A DNA stretch of 6,901 bases. It comes from Candidatus Bipolaricaulota bacterium (GTDB lineage Bacteria; Bipolaricaulota; Bipolaricaulia; UBA7950; UBA9294). The notes under the pieces are model-generated. The model ran no database searches. It saw only the letters and a list, made by a program, of their open reading frames with translations, and was not told the DNA's origin. The translations under genes were made by a program, and so were the position numbers. This document shows positions 6,387 through 6,901 of the stretch, in pieces (within the stretch, counting starts at the first letter, position 1; each line of letters begins with the position of its first letter). The DNA lies in assembly GCA_030612565.1 (NCBI GenBank), contig JAUWNQ010000026.1:1-6901 (forward strand). Reading direction: 5' to 3'.

Positions 6387-6584
6387 TCACCTCAAGATCA
6401 TCACGCCACACAGGTGTCTCTCTTCACGCATTTTAGAATACAGCATCGAGATAGCGTTGGCCAAGCGGAAAGGCTGAAAAAGGAACCACATACCGTGCTC
6501 TCTCCCTTTTTCTCGTAGCACGTGGGGGCATGCGGTAGATTTCGAGTCAAGAATCAAGGTGTGAGCCCACTTCCGGGTGGGCAT
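6387..6584 (-). CDS. Hypothetical small protein, doubtful
   Basis: This is an open frame of 65 residues from ATG 6582-6584, ending 3 bases before the nucleotidyltransferase start codon. I recognise no family. It contains a mildly hydrophobic stretch, GMWFLFQPFRLANAISMLYS, followed by KMREERHLCGVMILR. There is no good Shine-Dalgarno, only a G-rich run, and a 6-base-pair hairpin overlaps its first codons. The tight spacing to the next gene is the only argument for it. It may be chance or a gene remnant like its neighbours. Confidence 0.22.
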   Translation of the reverse strand: MPTRKWAHTLILDSKSTACPHVLREKGREHGMWFLFQPFRLANAISMLYSKMREERHLCGVMILR

Positions 6585-6601
6585 TCCAGCCCCCAGCGCT
6601 C

Positions 6602-6901
6602 CTATCTCCTCAGCTTACCAGGTTTATACCCGCACAACCGACACTCGCGAAACCTGCCGTGCCTTCCCTCGTGGACCTCAAGCCTACCGATTCCACACTT
6701 GGAGCACCGTTCAAGTTTCATCTGGTTGGGTCTGTCGATGAAATCGACTGCATAGCCCTTATCACCGATTTTCGCGCTGTCTTTTTGGCCGATTTAGACC
6801 AGCGGGTAGCGTGTCCAGCCGACCTTCTCGATCGCGCAAGTGAGTATGTTGACTGACTTTGTCTGCCTTGTCCCCGCGTCTGCCATTACAGCGGAGCTTA
6901 G
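6602..6901 (-). pseudogene. Zinc-ribbon protein with an in-frame stop, partial at the right edge
   Basis: One minus-strand frame reads from the window edge to TAG at 6602-6604 with a single internal TAA (6794-6796). The last part, from ATG 6719-6721, encodes 39 residues with two CxxC pairs (Cys6/Cys9 and Cys27/Cys30) around GRHGRFRECRLCGY. This is the pattern of topoisomerase-type C4 zinc ribbons that bind DNA, here compact. The frame stays coding-like before the ATG (KIGDKGYAVDFIDRPNQ) and again beyond the TAA (VNILTCAIEKVGWTRYPLV), and no Shine-Dalgarno precedes the ATG. I therefore favour a longer protein, interrupted by a nonsense change, over an independent 39-residue gene. The domain before the ribbon is not recognised. 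The zinc ribbon itself is clear; the extent is uncertain. Confidence 0.5.

Noticed and set aside
6565..6582. Hairpin GCCCAC-TTCCGG-GTGGGC
   Set aside because: It is a perfect 6-bp stem but has no T tract on either side and no repeat elsewhere in the window, so no role as terminator or attachment site can be supported.
6522..6856. Plus-strand frames of 65-77 residues at the right end
   Set aside because: They are antisense to the zinc-ribbon frame, whose two CxxC pairs make the minus strand the more credible reading.

Overview
The window looks like bacterial chromosome of fairly high GC content. It has a housekeeping half (about 1-3465) and an accessory half (about 3540-6901) made largely of broken toxin-antitoxin and defence-type genes. 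The organism cannot be named from this sequence alone. The single groES-groEL operon under a CIRCE element, the DUF2227-type metal-binding membrane protein and the RlpA-like protein all fit a Gram-negative-like or deep-branching bacterium, perhaps an uncultured lineage. Taxonomic placement is inference only.

Housekeeping half. On the minus strand lie groES (2184-2453) and groEL (541-2160). They are transcribed from a sigma70-type promoter (2511-2539), with a CIRCE operator (2481-2507) over the expected transcription start, so HrcA-type heat-shock control is likely. A perfect 10-bp-stem intrinsic terminator (477-519) follows groEL. Its 3' arm contains the Shine-Dalgarno sequence of the next minus-strand gene, a patatin-like phospholipase (1-478) that starts with TTG and runs off the left edge. 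Divergently from groES, on the plus strand, are a DUF2227-type membrane protein (2583-3050) and a small RlpA-family double-psi beta-barrel protein (3082-3465). The latter has a promoter placed so that its mRNA may be leaderless.

Accessory half. Every convincing gene here is on the minus strand. In transcription order from the right edge they are: a zinc-ribbon protein interrupted by an in-frame stop (6602-6901); a doubtful small ORF (6387-6584); a MNT-type nucleotidyltransferase that loses its family sequence after about residue 53, next to a short repeat-like element (6103-6181); an apparently intact AbiEi antitoxin (5051-5857); an AbiEii nucleotidyltransferase toxin broken by a one-base frameshift in a G tract (4075-5054); a small antitoxin of which only the C-terminal part is clear (3828-3968); and its RelE/ParE-family toxin, broken by a frameshift (3589-3844).

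The common theme is a decayed toxin-antitoxin island: both toxins are disabled by small indels while antitoxin sequence remains open, and the flanking accessory genes are also damaged. I see no RNA genes, CRISPR array, complete insertion sequence or replication origin. No stretch longer than about 300 bases lacks a gene or gene remnant. No clearly new system is evident. The most unusual points are the toxin-only decay, the terminator that overlaps a ribosome-binding site, the repeat at the end of the nucleotidyltransferase gene and the broken zinc-ribbon protein.
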